A stretch of DNA of 64,000 nt from Vandiemenella viatica (taxonomy: Eukaryota; Arthropoda; Insecta; Orthoptera; Morabidae): contig JARYHS010013630.1 of NCBI GenBank assembly GCA_031002005.1, positions 234,739,539-234,803,538 of the forward strand, in the 5' to 3' direction. This document shows, in pieces, positions 23,521 to 36,400 of this stretch. Each line of letters starts with the position of its first letter. The first letter of the stretch is position 1. Both the position numbers and the translations under genes were made by a program. A model generated the notes under the pieces. The model had not been told where the DNA came from, did no database searches, and was given only the letters and a program-made list of their open reading frames with translations.

Positions 23521-26500
23521 TTGTGATTTACTTTCTGTAAGGTCTCATAGTCGAATGCAATTGTATCCACTTAAAATGATTTTTCAAAGGCGTCACACAA
23601 AAGCAAAACACAATTTTCTTTTGCTGGTAAGTGTGTCAGGGATTGGATCAAATTACCAAGTGATGAATGATTTACCAAGGACGCTTAAAGAATTCAAAAA
23701 TTAAAATTTGTAAATCGGAAAAGTAAATGGGGGAGGAATTTAACACTCCAATTATAATAGAAGATTTTACAAAAATATTACAAGAGTAGTTAGATGACAA
23801 GGGAAATTGCCATCGAAGCGTTAGCTCTATCGCAATTAAAATTAATAATAATATGATAACTGTACTGAACTTACTGTTTATTTATATATAGTTCTCTATT
23901 TAGGATGCAGCCTGAATAATCATTTCTTTAATAGAGCAGCCTATATCTTAATTGCCCACATGAACGAAATCTTGGGCAAAAGTTTTTAATGTAATAGGAC
24001 CAAGACAATTGTTATTAAATTACAGTAATGGTTTTGGCAATGAATAAACACAATAGGAAACCATAGAGAAATGATTAGATCTTTTTAGATAATTCCCCTA
24101 TCTGTTTCAATTTAACTCCATGATTTCAATTATTTTAAAACCAATGAAACAGTGATTGAATAATATTTTTACAACAGTAAAGTGGAGCTTTCAACTTCCT
24201 TTGAGTATATTTTTGAAGTCGTGGACGGGAGGAATTAAAGCACACTATGGGAATATCGGATTGCTACGTATCTATTTATTTACGTTTGATGTTAACGAAC
24301 GAATACATCAAAACATAACACATGTTTTGGATCCTTTCAAGACACAAGCAAAAGTAAATTCTATAGCGCTCTATTTTCTCTTAAAGACTGGATGATTAAA
24401 ATCTAGTTTAAGGACAACGAATTAAGAGAACGGCTACCCATATAAATGAGGAGATTTGTTCTGCCTTTTGTAGAATGGAACAAGTTAATTCTGCCTTGAA
24501 TTCAGCGATGGAATGGGCTGATCATGACCGCTCATCAATGTGTGTGTTCTTATATTGTCGTCATTGTTGTAAACCATTTTGGTTTGGTTGAAAATGTTTA
24601 TTCACTTTTATAAAATTTCTCAAAATTGGTGGTCTCATATTTGAAATTACTGACTCACTTATACGAGTATCATGGAAATGGATGTAGCTATTTAAATTTT
24701 TAACCTTTTATTGTCTAGTTCTAAAAATGTTTAGTAGTAAACAAATTGGTAAGAGATACTTGATTACTGTATGTGTTTTTATTATTTTTGCCGATAGCAA
24801 AAGAAGAAATTCCGGCATATCCAAAAATTGTTCAAACTGCATGCATTATAATAAATGTTAAATATTTTTAAGTTCCTGGCCGTAATATAGTTCTACTTTT
24901 TGCATTTTTTTTATCTACACGTTTTTATTCTCAACAGCTACAAATTGTTTTGAAAATCAGTTGTATTTTTCGGAGTTCTTTCGATTACTTTCGTTTTGTT
25001 GTAGCGAAATAAATAAACTACAGGTCGCGTGTTTTGCTTTGAAAGGGTTAGGTAAATATAGAAAATTTTAATTCTGGCTTGTAAGGTAATTGAATTTTGC
25101 ATAGTCCAGTCAACATAGGTTTAAAAATAAAACAAGCCATCCTGTATGTTATTTTCACTGTAATCGTCTTCATGCAGTGACTTATTGCTGCAATTCTTCA
25201 CTTATTTTGAGCTCAGAATAAAATTTAATTTTTCTAAATAGGTATCCTTCTCCTGAAATTACGTGTAAACAGTACACGATACATATTCGGGCAGGACAAA
25301 TCCTTCTCCCTATCTGCAAATATTTGCGCGAACTACGTCGTTAATTTATTGCGGAGTTCCCGGCATCAGAGCGAAGTGTGAAGTTAGGCAAAGTTGTTGG
25401 AAGTTGTGGAGGGCGCATTCCTGTGCCCGGGGCCGCAATATCCACGCGAGCCTCTCGCTCAGGTACTCCGCAGGTGCGGCCGCAACTTTGAGCCGCCGAT
25501 ATTACTTCGAAACTCGTAACTTTTAAAAAAATGTCCACGCATTACGCGGCCATTACGTCGGATAGGACGCCAAGACAGTCTGATTCTGCGCTTCTAACAA
25601 GCAGTGGACACATTGTGTCAGACGTAAACGAAACCATCTCGCCGAGTTTTATCTTAACAAATTTTCGTAAATAATTATTATGTTGATAGTTTATCCGTTG
25701 GAGCCTGTATATGAGGTGAAGGGAAATTCTGCAAGCAGAATGTGCAGCCAATAAACTTGACTCATAACATATTCTGAATGCTAAAAAACGACGTTTAGGT
25801 ACTTTTAGGTTCTAACCATTAGTTTTTGAAGCATTAGAGCTGCTTTTTGTAAAATCTCGAATACTTGAGACATGCGAGAACTGTTGAAGTAGGCCTAATC
25901 ATAAAAGAGGTGCTCTAAATAGATATTGCTGTGGTTCGTATGTTATATCACCATTTTCTCTCTCGGCTATTTCTACAAAAAAGAATTCCCCCAAAAAATA
26001 ACTATAAGTAATTATTTGATGGAATATTAATACCCAAACACTATTAATTCTAAACGCGTTTTATTTAAATTTCTGTTAAATTATAACGACTTACAAGTGA
26101 TACTCCAGTGAAACTATGGAGTAATAAATTTATAATTCAAAATAGTTATCAGATGGCAAATTTGATTGGCATTCCAGGCGATAGAATGTTACACAGAAGG
26201 GAAAAAAATGAACTCAGGATATGCGGCAGTTGCTTAAGAAAATATGAATGAAAGCATTTTTGTATTGTAAAAATCATGTTACTTTAGTATGAAATTAAAA
26301 TAATCGATCGTACTTTTTTGCTTCTGGCTTTACTCGTTGAGGTCATTAGATGTGGGAAAAGTTCCTTAGCCATAGTTGTAAATAAATAACTTTAATAACA
26401 AGTTTTACTTGTACTAAGCTTTTAGATGTTAACCTGCACCGTTCTTCAAAAACAATACACTGCAGTAGCTGCTTCATTTATTCTTAGATCGCTGTCCTCT

Positions 26501-29140
26501 TTGAAGTTAGTCGCGTTCATTACAATTTATGCTGCATCATTGGTCATGTCTATTCCAAGACCTGCCTTCCCTCCATAGTACGCTGCTCACAAAATTCAAC
26601 GCCGTTTCACGTGTTGACCACAAGGCGAACAACAGTGATCTGTCGCTGTTGTCTGGATGCGTTCCTCATTTTTATCTGCCACTGTGCAACCAACCTCAAT
26701 GATATAGAAATTGATACAATTGCTGAGTATTCATAGACTCTCACGAATTGGTGCTGAGGCAAACGATCTCTCGCGCAACTCACTTAGCGTTCAAGTATGC
26801 AGTGTGCCTTAAAAATTGTTGGCAACACCACCCACATCAATGAGTCCGGTCCATTGCGTTTGCGTTTTATATGTATGGACAGAACGCTGATTTCCGTGGT
26901 AAACTAGGACTTATATGATTGAAGGCCGTTCTGGCATCAGCAATAGGAATTAGAAAAGATGTAACTCCGAGAATCTGACATAACAAGTGGCTATTCTCAA
27001 ATAATATTTCTGGCCAATGGCCCCAGTGAAACGGAGGGCGGAATGGTTTTAAGAGTTCCTACACGTTTGGAGGATGTGAACATGTCTCTTGAAAAATATT
27101 ATAAAGCCAGCAGGTACATATTTATTTTCAGATTTCTGTAAGTTTAGGAAATATTGACTGTTACGCCTGAAACACGGTGTTTATTTCAAACGGTTGTATT
27201 ACCCACAATTTTTCGGAAATGGATATAAGCGACTGTTTTAGATCACTTTGTGGGTGCAATCCGTCGTAGGCTCCGCTGCTGGGGGACGGCTGACTGACAG
27301 CGGGCCCCAGGAGGCTGATCGATGCGAATGTGTCTCCGGCGGAGCCCGCTAGCAGCTGGGACCACACAGCGACCACAAAGGAACAGGCCAGCTCGCGCCA
27401 AGGAATTCGCAGTTGATGAACAATTTAGTGACAAATTCCCCTCAAAGGAACGCCGCACGTGATCGACTATGACCGCCAATACATGCCAAGAGAAAAGACA
27501 TGTCCAAAACATATTTTTAGTCGATTCCAGCATATCGAGATAATTTGAGATATGCTGAAGAAAAATTGTCGTTGACATCCTGTATAACTAACTAATCAAT
27601 GATCACTTGAATACTCATTAAATTACAGTAGCGGATGTTCGAATAGCTACAATCACAAATCCACTCGGAACCGAAGGATCCAATGAGAGGCGCTGGTAAT
27701 CACAACAGTTGATATTTCTGGTTGTTGTAAGATTTCCTTCTTATAGTTCAAAACAATATACGCAGATATTACCTAAAGATAAGGATAAAAAATATGCAAA
27801 AACTATTAACATACATGGACGGTACTTAAAAATGGACAAAAAGACATAAATAACACAGGATAATGCTACATTTGTGAAGTTGCAAAATTCAAAGTTACTG
27901 AAGTGAATTCATCATACCTTCCGGTAACATTAACCATATGAAGTAACTTCAATACAGATCTAGCAAGTTGTTTAAAATCACCGCCTTTGCGATAGCACTC
28001 TAAGCAATACAGTTGAGCCGTTGGCATAGTTTATCTGGAATTGTTGTCATATGAATGTGTGACTTAGGACAAGATTGTCCCACAGAAGTAAGACAATCTG
28101 AAGTAACTTTACTTATTTTAATAAATAATTCCGTGAAAGCGATATTTTTTGATTTGGAAAGTCTCTGATTGTTTCTCATTAATACCTAAATATACTGAGT
28201 AGCCGAGAATAATGACAGTGAAATCATGAACGTAATTCCTCAAAGCATTTTTTTTTATCAGAAGCGCGAGTACTGATAACACGGACTACATTTCCTAAAT
28301 CTTACAACTAGGGGCGCAGATTTCAGCCAAGAAGCCAAGCTACGTAGAAAGGCGACACCATGTGATTGGCCTGTACCTGTACGCCGTAAAGCTTTGGTTG
28401 TTGCTAATTATTTTTATCCGTTCGCGGTAGACAATATCTCACAGTAAAATCATGCTTAAATACACTGTTTGAAAATTAATAAACATCGACTGGTATAACT
28501 GAACACCAACTTTCGCTGTTGTCAGTTAACAGGTCAGGTACAATGGATGGGGTCTGCAGCGCTGGAATTGATCATTTACAAAATTGAGGCAAGTATCAAC
28601 TGGCAATACACTAGGCTATGTGGTCTAGTGGTCTATAGACAGAGGCACCGTAAACTGTTTCCTTATTTCAAATTTATTTAAAGAATATTAGATGGAGTAT
28701 AAACTTTTCTTGTAATGTGTATAACACAACTTTTTATTATTTTTTTATATATATATTTTTTAAAAGTATTATTCCGCACGGGATCTCAATGATAAGGAAC
28801 AAACTCGAAAAGGACTCCGGGTAAACCGGTCGTATCACGTTACAAAAATTGATGTAGTTGTCTGTTTCAGATAACCAGAATTGATGGCTTAGAACATAAA
28901 TCAGTTAATTCTTGTCGTCTACAAATGTAACTTTATTAGTTAGCTCCAGAGAATTATTCCAAGTGCAGAAACATTAAAACTAATTGAGAGATAGCGGGAC
29001 ACTAAGACGTAATAAAATAGACTCATAAAGTTTCGGCTCCCTGTTCTTAAGGTCTAGAAATCATCACTCAGTTATTTGTTCAAGAAATTCTGGAAATAAT
29101 TTATCATTTCAGAAACAACAATGCGAAACACTAATATAAA
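23521..29140. other. Unassigned AT-rich region with three GC-rich islands
   Basis: No coding gene can be supported over about 5.6 kb. GC-rich islands stand out at 25340-25560, 26580-26860 (weaker) and 27240-27480. The frames crossing them (for example 27243-27578 minus, 111 codons) are not conserved-looking and have overlapping rivals. They might be regulatory elements of a distant gene or unrecognised repeats. Confidence 0.4.
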
Positions 29141-29144
29141 CGTG

Positions 29145-32100
29145 TAATAGGGTACTTGACATTAAAAGGAATTTATTATGAAAGTTTAATTGAAAATGAT
29201 AGAATACGTTTTAAGGATTGTTTGATAAAAATTGAAACTATACTATTTTTATTAAAATGAAAATTAAAAAAAAAGTCATTTAACGCGAAAACACCCATCA
29301 GAACGCTTGACGTCACATCTCAGAAGCCCCCAGATTGCCTCCGTGTGTTAAGCGCCTGTAGACAATTTTTGGGTCGAATATTTAAGGTTTTAAGTCAATG
29401 CGTTACTTGGTTATAGTTACCAGTCCGTAAAACAAATAATATATGTAATGGAAGCTGGATTTAGAAAAACAAACAACTATAATTTACCCAAAACTTAGAT
29501 TGCGATGTTGGCAAATTTTTTTCACATGAAATTGTAATTTTTGCGCAGCAGAATTTCGGATCGTTAAAACTTTTCTCAAAGTATACGTGCTCAAAAACTG
29601 AAAGTGAGAATTCAGACTATCATGTAATTAAGGATAGTTATATAAGAATGAAGTTATTTTCGGTTTTGTATTTGAATGTTCTCTTTTGAAGCTAGATTTC
29701 AGAATGTTATGTAGCTCAGAAACAGTTGATATTATAAGCCAAATTTGTTTTATACGACCAGCATTAGTAGAGGCAATGGTTAATTTAAAATACTGCTTAA
29801 TTAGCTTGAACATATGTAGACAATGAACTATCAACAAACATTCGTCGCGACAATATTCTTCAGTTGCGGAAAATCATTAATTGCGAGGATAAAGTACAGT
29901 TAAACCTATCAAAATGTAATTATATTTGTATTAACCATAGGCTATTTTATAATTCGGGGGCTTAGAGTCATAACAGCTTATCTACAAAATTGGCCATTTT
30001 GACATATTCATACCACTATTATTGTGAAGAACCAATCTATCCAATGAAAAAACACTCGGACTCTTATCTTTAACCGTTCCAGTGATAATGTGTAGCGTAT
30101 CAACAATTTCACTTTACTGTTTATTGTGAAAAAGACGTATTGCCTTTTGCGTCATTTCAGCTCCCTTTGCAGTACTGTATTGTTTAGAGACAAAAGAGCG
30201 TATCTCCAGATATTATAAAGGAAAAACGTTGCGAGTAGGATTTTTTCTACAAAAATTTGTCAGATATGAGTGTTTTTACCTTAATTTAATGCACATGTCA
30301 TAAATTATTAACAGTATTTATTCATTATTCGATTCTTCATGACATTTCCTAGGTAAATCATTGTTTATTTTTTTCAGAAATCTTTAAATATTCCACCTCG
30401 GCCAAATATTGAAGCACAAACAATCGATATCGACAATCAAAATGTTTTCTTACAAGAACGAACCAATCAGTTCTGACTTTAAGGTGATGCTGGACCAAAA
30501 ACTGGCAATAATAGCACAGACCTGCTCGTAACATTGAAGTAGAGAATGAAATAAATGTAAAACGCAGACGAGTGGCTCAACCTGAGAAATGGAAGAAAAT
30601 TGATAGAAAAATTAATTGGCAGTCTGGGAAACCGTATTATTCCTGCAAAGGCAAATATGTTCCTGGGCGGTCAGTTAAACCAAGATCGAGAAAGTGCAGC
30701 TTTAATTTTACTGAGGCTGACATTAAAAATGCACCAACAATTTTGGAATCTAGGTGATATAAATAGGCAGCGTAGTTCTTTTTTAGAAAAGATGGATAAA
30801 CAAATTACTAGGACTTCTGAGAGCTCGTCCAGGAGAAAATTTACAAATTAATACTTTCTAACGAAAGATGATCAAAATTTCAGGTTTGACAATCATTCTT
30901 TCTTACTACATTTGATTTGACTGAATCATTCATACGCCAGGTTCTGTTAAAAAGGAATGAGCACAATATCATTTCCAAAGATTAAAGAGGATGTCACAAA
31001 CCAGCAGTGGCTAAATCAGATGCTGTCAAAGAAAGAATTGGATCTCACATTAAATCATTGAAAAATGTACGAAATGTATGTGGAAACTTGCGAAAACGGT
31101 ACCGCAACCCCTGAAAAGGAATCTTATTATCGACTAATATCTAAGACAGAATTTAATCTATCTTTCAATATACCTAAAAATGATTTGTGTGATACGTGTT
31201 ACAGATTCTCCCACATGAATGTCAGAGAGAAAGAAATTCACCGTTCAGAACAGAATGCTCGTATATCTCGTAAGTGTTTAGTAAGGGCTCTGAAAGACCA
31301 CATCAAGATAGAAGCTGCAACAATGCGTTGTTTTATCATCGAAGACTTGCTGTCTACAACCTAATCATATACAATACAACTTCAAAAGAAGCTGCATTTG
31401 GCATGTGGAGTGAAAGGAACGCCAAATGTGGATTTAGAGAAATTTCTTCATGCTTATTCAATTATTTAGAACAAAATGCAGATGGGAAAGATTGGAACTT
31501 CTTTTCTGATATATTTTGAGGGCAAAATAGAAACGCAAATGTGTCTGGTATGTTCCTGTATGCTGTTAAGCACCTTGATATCCCTGTTATAAATCACATG
31601 TTTTTTGTGCCAGGTCACTCGCAAATGGAATGAGACTCTGTTCATGCCTCCATAGAGAGAGAAAAAAACTGTTGTATATCTTTGATCCATCAGGATGGTT
31701 CACTGCCATGAGAATGACAAATAATATCATGTCATTGAAGTTCAGCAAAATGATGTATTAAATTTCCCAGAACTGAGACGCTTCATGATAAAATACAGAA
31801 ATCTTGATAGTGACGAAACTAATGTCAATTGGTATTGAAAGAAGGCTGAGTGTATTTACTTTAAATACAACCATACTACTGAAGAATTTAAAAGACTCGA
31901 ATCCCGCAGAACTAAAACAAGGCTGTAAGAGGGACGTGGGAGCACCCGATAATGAACTTCAAAAGCGATGATTAATTCATCGATAGGCATTTAAGTTTGT
32001 CACAAACAATATATTAAGATACATAACTTATTAAACATGGTAAAATATTAAGTAAAAACTTACATCAAAATGTACTGTAGATTTTGTAGCAAATAAGCAG

Positions 32101-32395
32101 GATCCTGGCAACCAAGTTTTTGACACTTTTACGTCATTTTTCTTGTCTGGAACGCGAATAAACAATTTATTTAATTCTTAAATTGACGTATTTACACACT
32201 AAGACGATTCACACCTCTTAAACAGTAAAACATATTTTATCATGAAAATGAGGGAAGTACTGCTTTATTTACAGAGGCACGAACTGAAATGTGACGTCAC
32301 AATAGACGAAATGATAATATCGGGCGTTTTGGTTGTTATTGACGTTCATTTCCGATACTGACTGCTTTCCAAAATTAGTCAAGTAGCGTATTGTT
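29145..32395 (+). mobile_element. Decayed DNA transposon with terminal inverted repeats
   Basis: The left end (GGTACTTGAC at 29151-29160, then TGACGTCACATCTCAG at 29308) matches the right end read in reverse (GCTACTTGAC at 32379-32388, TGACGTCACATTTCAG at 32287-32299). The intervening AAAACACCC/AAAACGCCC motif also matches. The left arm holds an extra AT-rich stretch. Both arms carry the palindrome TGACGTCA. A broken DDE-like gene lies inside, on the plus strand. The TSD is unclear: TAATATAAA occurs near both ends (29132-29140, 32397-32405) and might be it. Confidence 0.6.
30380..31975 (+). pseudogene. Broken transposase-like gene of an unplaced insect family
   Basis: Segments in changing frames resemble a large group of arthropod 'uncharacterized' proteins. 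In order: an N-terminal basic segment (KPYYSCKGKYVPGRSV, 30572-30757), a region with EFNLSFNIPKNDLCDTCYRF (31065-31364) that includes a CxxC pair, a FGMWSERNAKCGFREISSCL block (31274 frame), GQNRN right after a stop at 31517, and FVPGHSQME then DSVHASIE after a stop at 31631. The acidic residues around GQNRN and DSVH would fit a DDE-type catalytic core. I cannot name the superfamily. At least two in-frame stops and two or more frame changes make it non-functional. Confidence 0.6.
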
Positions 32396-33765
32396 ATAAT
32401 ATAAATGTCAATTATGCTTACGTTAAATAATAATTGATGGCACAATATGTTTTTGACAAGGTAATCTCGGTCACGTTCTACTTTCTAATAAACATTGTCA
32501 ATGAACGGATTACATTTATACAAACTTTAACCAAAATCAAGAATCTACTCGCCCACTTTTGTGCATCAAGCTCCTACTCTTTATCATGTATTGCTCGTAA
32601 TTTATTTTACGATTCTTCATTGGTGCTCTTGGATTTTTTGCGTCTGTTTCATATTTGCCAACGAACACTGAGGAAATACGGTTTTTAGTATGTTGGAGAA
32701 CTACCCCAACACTCGGCTGTAACGATTTGTGTATATAACTGGAAAATGTAGACCCGACGAACATACCGGCATTAGAATGCTCTATTTCATAAATCGATTG
32801 AAAACTTTACTCCCAAATTCCTAAATTGTGCCAGTGACAAATAAATATTGTGGAGCCATTATTTTACGATTAAGGATCAGCATGTCCTTAAAACTTCATA
32901 TTAAAGTTTGTATCATTACGATGACGAATTTTATACTAATTTGATGGTAGGAAATGGGAGTTCTAAACTGCAGCATAATGCCATAGAATTAGATTTCATA
33001 GCTCCGGTGCACTCACGGTTAGAATTTTTAATGTATCTCTGGTATATAAATAAATAAATTCCTAAAACTCGAGCAGCTCCTCCGTTCATGTTACATGACA
33101 TAAATTTAATAAAAGCTTGATAACAATTCCAATTACTGTATTATTCTTAACTGATGATGAATCTTGTTGAAAATCTCTTTACGCTTCAGAACTAAAATTG
33201 ATTGGGCAGAAGGGATATAAAACTGCGAATAAAAATTTTCTTGACAATGGAACGTTGCGGAGTATATGATGTTGAACACACATGTATCACAGGCACCTAT
33301 ATTGAAGTATGGTACAGATATACGAATATATAGACTTCAAATTTACAGTCTAAAAGTATAAAGAACGCTAATGATTTTTTCTTATCAGTACATATTGTAG
33401 CGAAGGGGTGCTTGTTGGCGGGAGGAAAGGGTGAAAACCTTTATACTTATTTTTTTTGTGATTCAAAGAAAACCCTAGGCTGTTAATTTATTGGGTACTC
33501 ATACTGGCATACAGGTGAGGCTTATTTAATTTTAACATTAACACATTCGATTAATAAAATATCAAGCAAAGCCTCGTCTGTTGCCAACATAAAACATTAA
33601 ACAACAACATTTAAGCACTACTACATATATAATTGATGGAGAAGTAAATTCCCAACATTAATAAGTAAACAAGAAAGCTCACACTTGGTTTTAAATGAAA
33701 GTTCCCTTCATAACAATCGGGAACAATAAATCAAATACCATATTAACATGAACTGTATCCGATTT
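32396..33765. other. Unassigned AT-rich non-coding DNA
   Basis: I see no supported gene. Frames of up to 84 codons overlap on both strands near 32434-32764 and lack domain features. Confidence 0.45.
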
Positions 33766-34570
33766 AAAATGCCGGGCGCCAGGATAATTTAAATTATCCA
33801 CCAAGTGATTGTGGAAAAGCTCCTGAAAAACTGTACCAGCTAGATCAATATTTGGAAGGGCGAGAACTCCTATTCATTCAGAGGTCGTTACAGGGTTGTG
33901 GCCAATGACTGAATGAAAGTACCACACTGCACTGTACAATGATTACCGTGACGGCGGTATGTTTCCCTCGACGGAGGAATTATTATAGCCCCTTGGCTAT
34001 AGCGGACAGTGCACCACGTCCTTCAGTCAGCGTACTGAATGAGAGCACAGCGACCTCACTGTACAGGACGCTCGTATCGACCCTCAGGTTCGATGCCAAG
34101 GCAGGGCGATCTCCGACCTCGGAAGATCCGCTCCTTCCAGTCTGAAGACTCGGCGTCGAGTGCTCTCCCACGTACGCAGGAAAAGCTTTTTCCCGTCACT
34201 CGTGGTTCACATGGAGAAAAAAATCACTGGCATTACAAAATGCAGAGGATACTCTCCCGTTGATTGGTTCTGCTATTTTTGGCTCCTCCTACCGGCTGTG
34301 ACGATTGGAAAACCTTGTCTTTTGGAGATTGGTACGAACTCGGCCCAACTCGCCCTTCCCCGCCAATGTGACCTCCAACGTGCCCGCTCGGGGACCTGGG
34401 GCTGGCGAACGAGCGTTCACCCCGCTGGGTATTTCCCCGGAGCTAAGGGATCATATGCTTGACCAACTCCGTTAGAAAGGATGGCTGCATTGTTCGGTCG
34501 CCGCCTGTCTGGCAGGACTCCTTGGCGCGGCTAGCTGGGAGGTCCAGCAAACACTGACAAGCTTCTCCGA
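33766..34570. other. GC-rich block, possible LTR or promoter
   Basis: An abrupt GC-rich stretch (33890-34560) with overlapping frames on both strands of 60-100 codons, none with a domain. The size, base composition and the absence of a gene suggest a solo LTR or an internal piece of an unrecognised retroelement, but I found neither TG...CA ends with a TSD nor a paralogue in the window. Confidence 0.3.
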
Positions 34571-34888
34571 TAATACCTTTCATTATTCATTTTTATATAT
34601 TAAACATAAAAATGTAAAGAATGGCCCATTTTGCTCATTCTGTTACAATATACTTACCAGTAATAATTCGTCAATATCCATCTACAACGTCGAAGAAACA
34701 ATTATTTAAGCATATAGTCAAATCCCTCAATTTCTTTTTGTTTTCTTTTAATTTAACGTATTTATGCTTAAGTTAGCTAAAAACAATCAACAGGCTAAGG
34801 AAAACATCCCATAACGGTGGTTAGACAAAAGAAAAGGTTTAAAAGAATTTAAAACAATAGTTTGTGTTAAAACAAATCATGGGCTATG
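34571..34888. other. Unassigned AT-rich DNA
   Basis: No gene or repeat boundary before the 8-bp target-site duplication at 34889. Confidence 0.45.
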
Positions 34889-35137
34889 GTGCCAACTAGT
34901 GTTGCAAACTGAAAAAAAAAAATTTTTTTTTCAGCTTTGTGAAAAAAAAAAAACATGAAAAAAAACCTAGCACCCGTGTTTTTTTTCTAATTTTTTTTTT
35001 TTTCAGAAAACAATATATTTTATAAATTATAGTTTTATTTAAGGAACTTCCATTTTACATGTGTGTTTTAAGTCTTACTGAATCATATAATGTCTCACAT
35101 AATTATTCATAAGTGTATCTATATAGGTAACATAATT

Positions 35138-35350
35138 TTATTCATTCTCTATGTCAGTACCACATTCACTAGTATCAGCACTACCAACATTAGTTCGATC
35201 GGTGTCGGAATTTTCTGTCTCTTCTTCTGTCTCCTCTAGATCCATAACTTCAGAAATAGTTAAATTTTCTTTTACTGGTTGTTCTTGTATTGTACGCAAA
35301 AGATTTTGAAATTGCAATTTTAAATAGTGAGCAAAGTACACACTGTGCAT
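35138..35350 (-). pseudogene. Possible C-terminal remnant of hAT transposase
   Basis: A 70-codon frame inside the hAT-type element. It has a hydrophobic first part (MHSVYFAHYLKLQFQ) and a strongly acidic C-terminus (DLEETEEETENSDTDR). No BED finger, catalytic residue or dimerisation motif can be seen. Calling it transposase rests mainly on location; it may be chance. Confidence 0.3.
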
Positions 35351-35481
35351 AAAGACTGTGCTGATAATTCTGTGTTACGGTCTTTTAAGTTTGAATTAAA
35401 ATCTATTATCATACAAAATAGGAGCTTTACTTCTTTTCAATCGTTTGTTTACACCAACGGTTGCAAGGAAACGATTCATAA

Positions 35482-35879
35482 TTAGGGACCGTGCACAAAC
35501 TACGTGGCTCGTTCTAGAGGGAGGAGGAGTTAGCTGGAAGGCTATGCTGGACTACGTGGGGAGAGGGCAGGGGGGGTTCCGAGCCAGGCCACGTAACTTT
35601 CCTTTCGTAACATTTTTCACAGTTAAAATGAGGAACTGAACTCACAACAGCATGTGAGTATTTATTTCCCTCAGTTAATTATATCCGTATGTAATTTACA
35701 ATAGTCTGACAAGAGAAAACAGTACAAAATGTCTTCTGGAATCAAAACGGAAGTAAGCTACGTGCTCCGTGAGCGGGGGGGAAGGGGGGGGGGCAAAAGC
35801 CACGTGGGGGTACGTGGGGGAGGAGGGGGGGTTCACAGGAGGCCAAAATGGAGCTATGTGGTTTATGCACGCTCCCTTA
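35482..35879. mobile_element. Nested MITE with TTA duplication
   Basis: The body 35485-35876 (392 bp) is flanked by TTA (35482-35484, 35877-35879). Inverted ends read GGGACCGTGCACAAACTACG and, from the other side, GGGAGCGTGCATAAACCACA; about 21 of 27 bases match. A 3-bp TWA duplication fits PIF/Harbinger-type elements, but the terminus alone does not prove this. The interior is rich in G-runs on the plus strand and contains several ACGTGG boxes. It interrupts the hAT element, so it is younger than that insertion. Confidence 0.75.
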
Positions 35880-36400
35880 CTGACAATTTAATGAGTTAGT
35901 ACCACTATACTCTGAGAGTTAACAAGTATACGAATATAAGGAAAGCCCAATAAGTAATAAAAAGAGGCAAAAAACCGTGGATAAATTTTAAATTCCTATT
36001 TTTTTAAAAAGATCTGTAGGTAATTTTGTAGGGTTGGCAGCACTATTTCAAATAGCAAGTAGCAATCCAAACAATGGGGAATGGGGATTCCTTTTCGCGC
36101 AACCTAGTCTCTTCGGGAAATCCCCGTTCATAAAGAAAATTTCAGTCAATTTTGCCAATATTTTCGTAATTTTTTTCCTACTGAACCAGATAAATATAGT
36201 AGATTTTAAAATAAGAGAAGTACTTAGAATAAACTCTAAAACAGTCATTTTAAACGATAACTGCCTTAGAAATTTGAGATTTAGTAGTTGTGAAAAAAAA
36301 CGTGTTCCAGAAAAAAAACATGTTTTTTTTTCAAAGGTTTTTTTTAATGTTTTTTTTCAAGCCAGAAAAAAAACTGTTTTTTTACAACACTAGTGCCAAC

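Larger units (their letters stand above)
34889..36400 (-). mobile_element. hAT-type DNA transposon, 8-bp TSD GTGCCAAC
   Basis: GTGCCAAC at 34889-34896 and 36393-36400 is an exact 8-bp duplication. The element (34897-36392, 1496 bp) begins TAGTGTTGCAAA and ends TTTACAACACTA, a hAT-like terminus. Subterminal regions on both sides hold many A7-A12/T7-T13 runs separated by short spacers such as CATG. No complete transposase is present, so it is non-autonomous or internally deleted. A MITE is nested at 35485-35876. Strand is taken from the possible transposase remnant. Confidence 0.85.

Noticed and set aside
27161..27578. Overlapping minus-strand frames as a host gene
   Set aside because: Two frames compete, no domain or splice signal supports either, and they coincide with a GC-rich island.
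36034..36393. 119-codon frame at the right end of the hAT element as a protein
   Set aside because: It is read through subterminal A/T runs and the terminal repeat; Lys/Phe runs reflect homopolymers.
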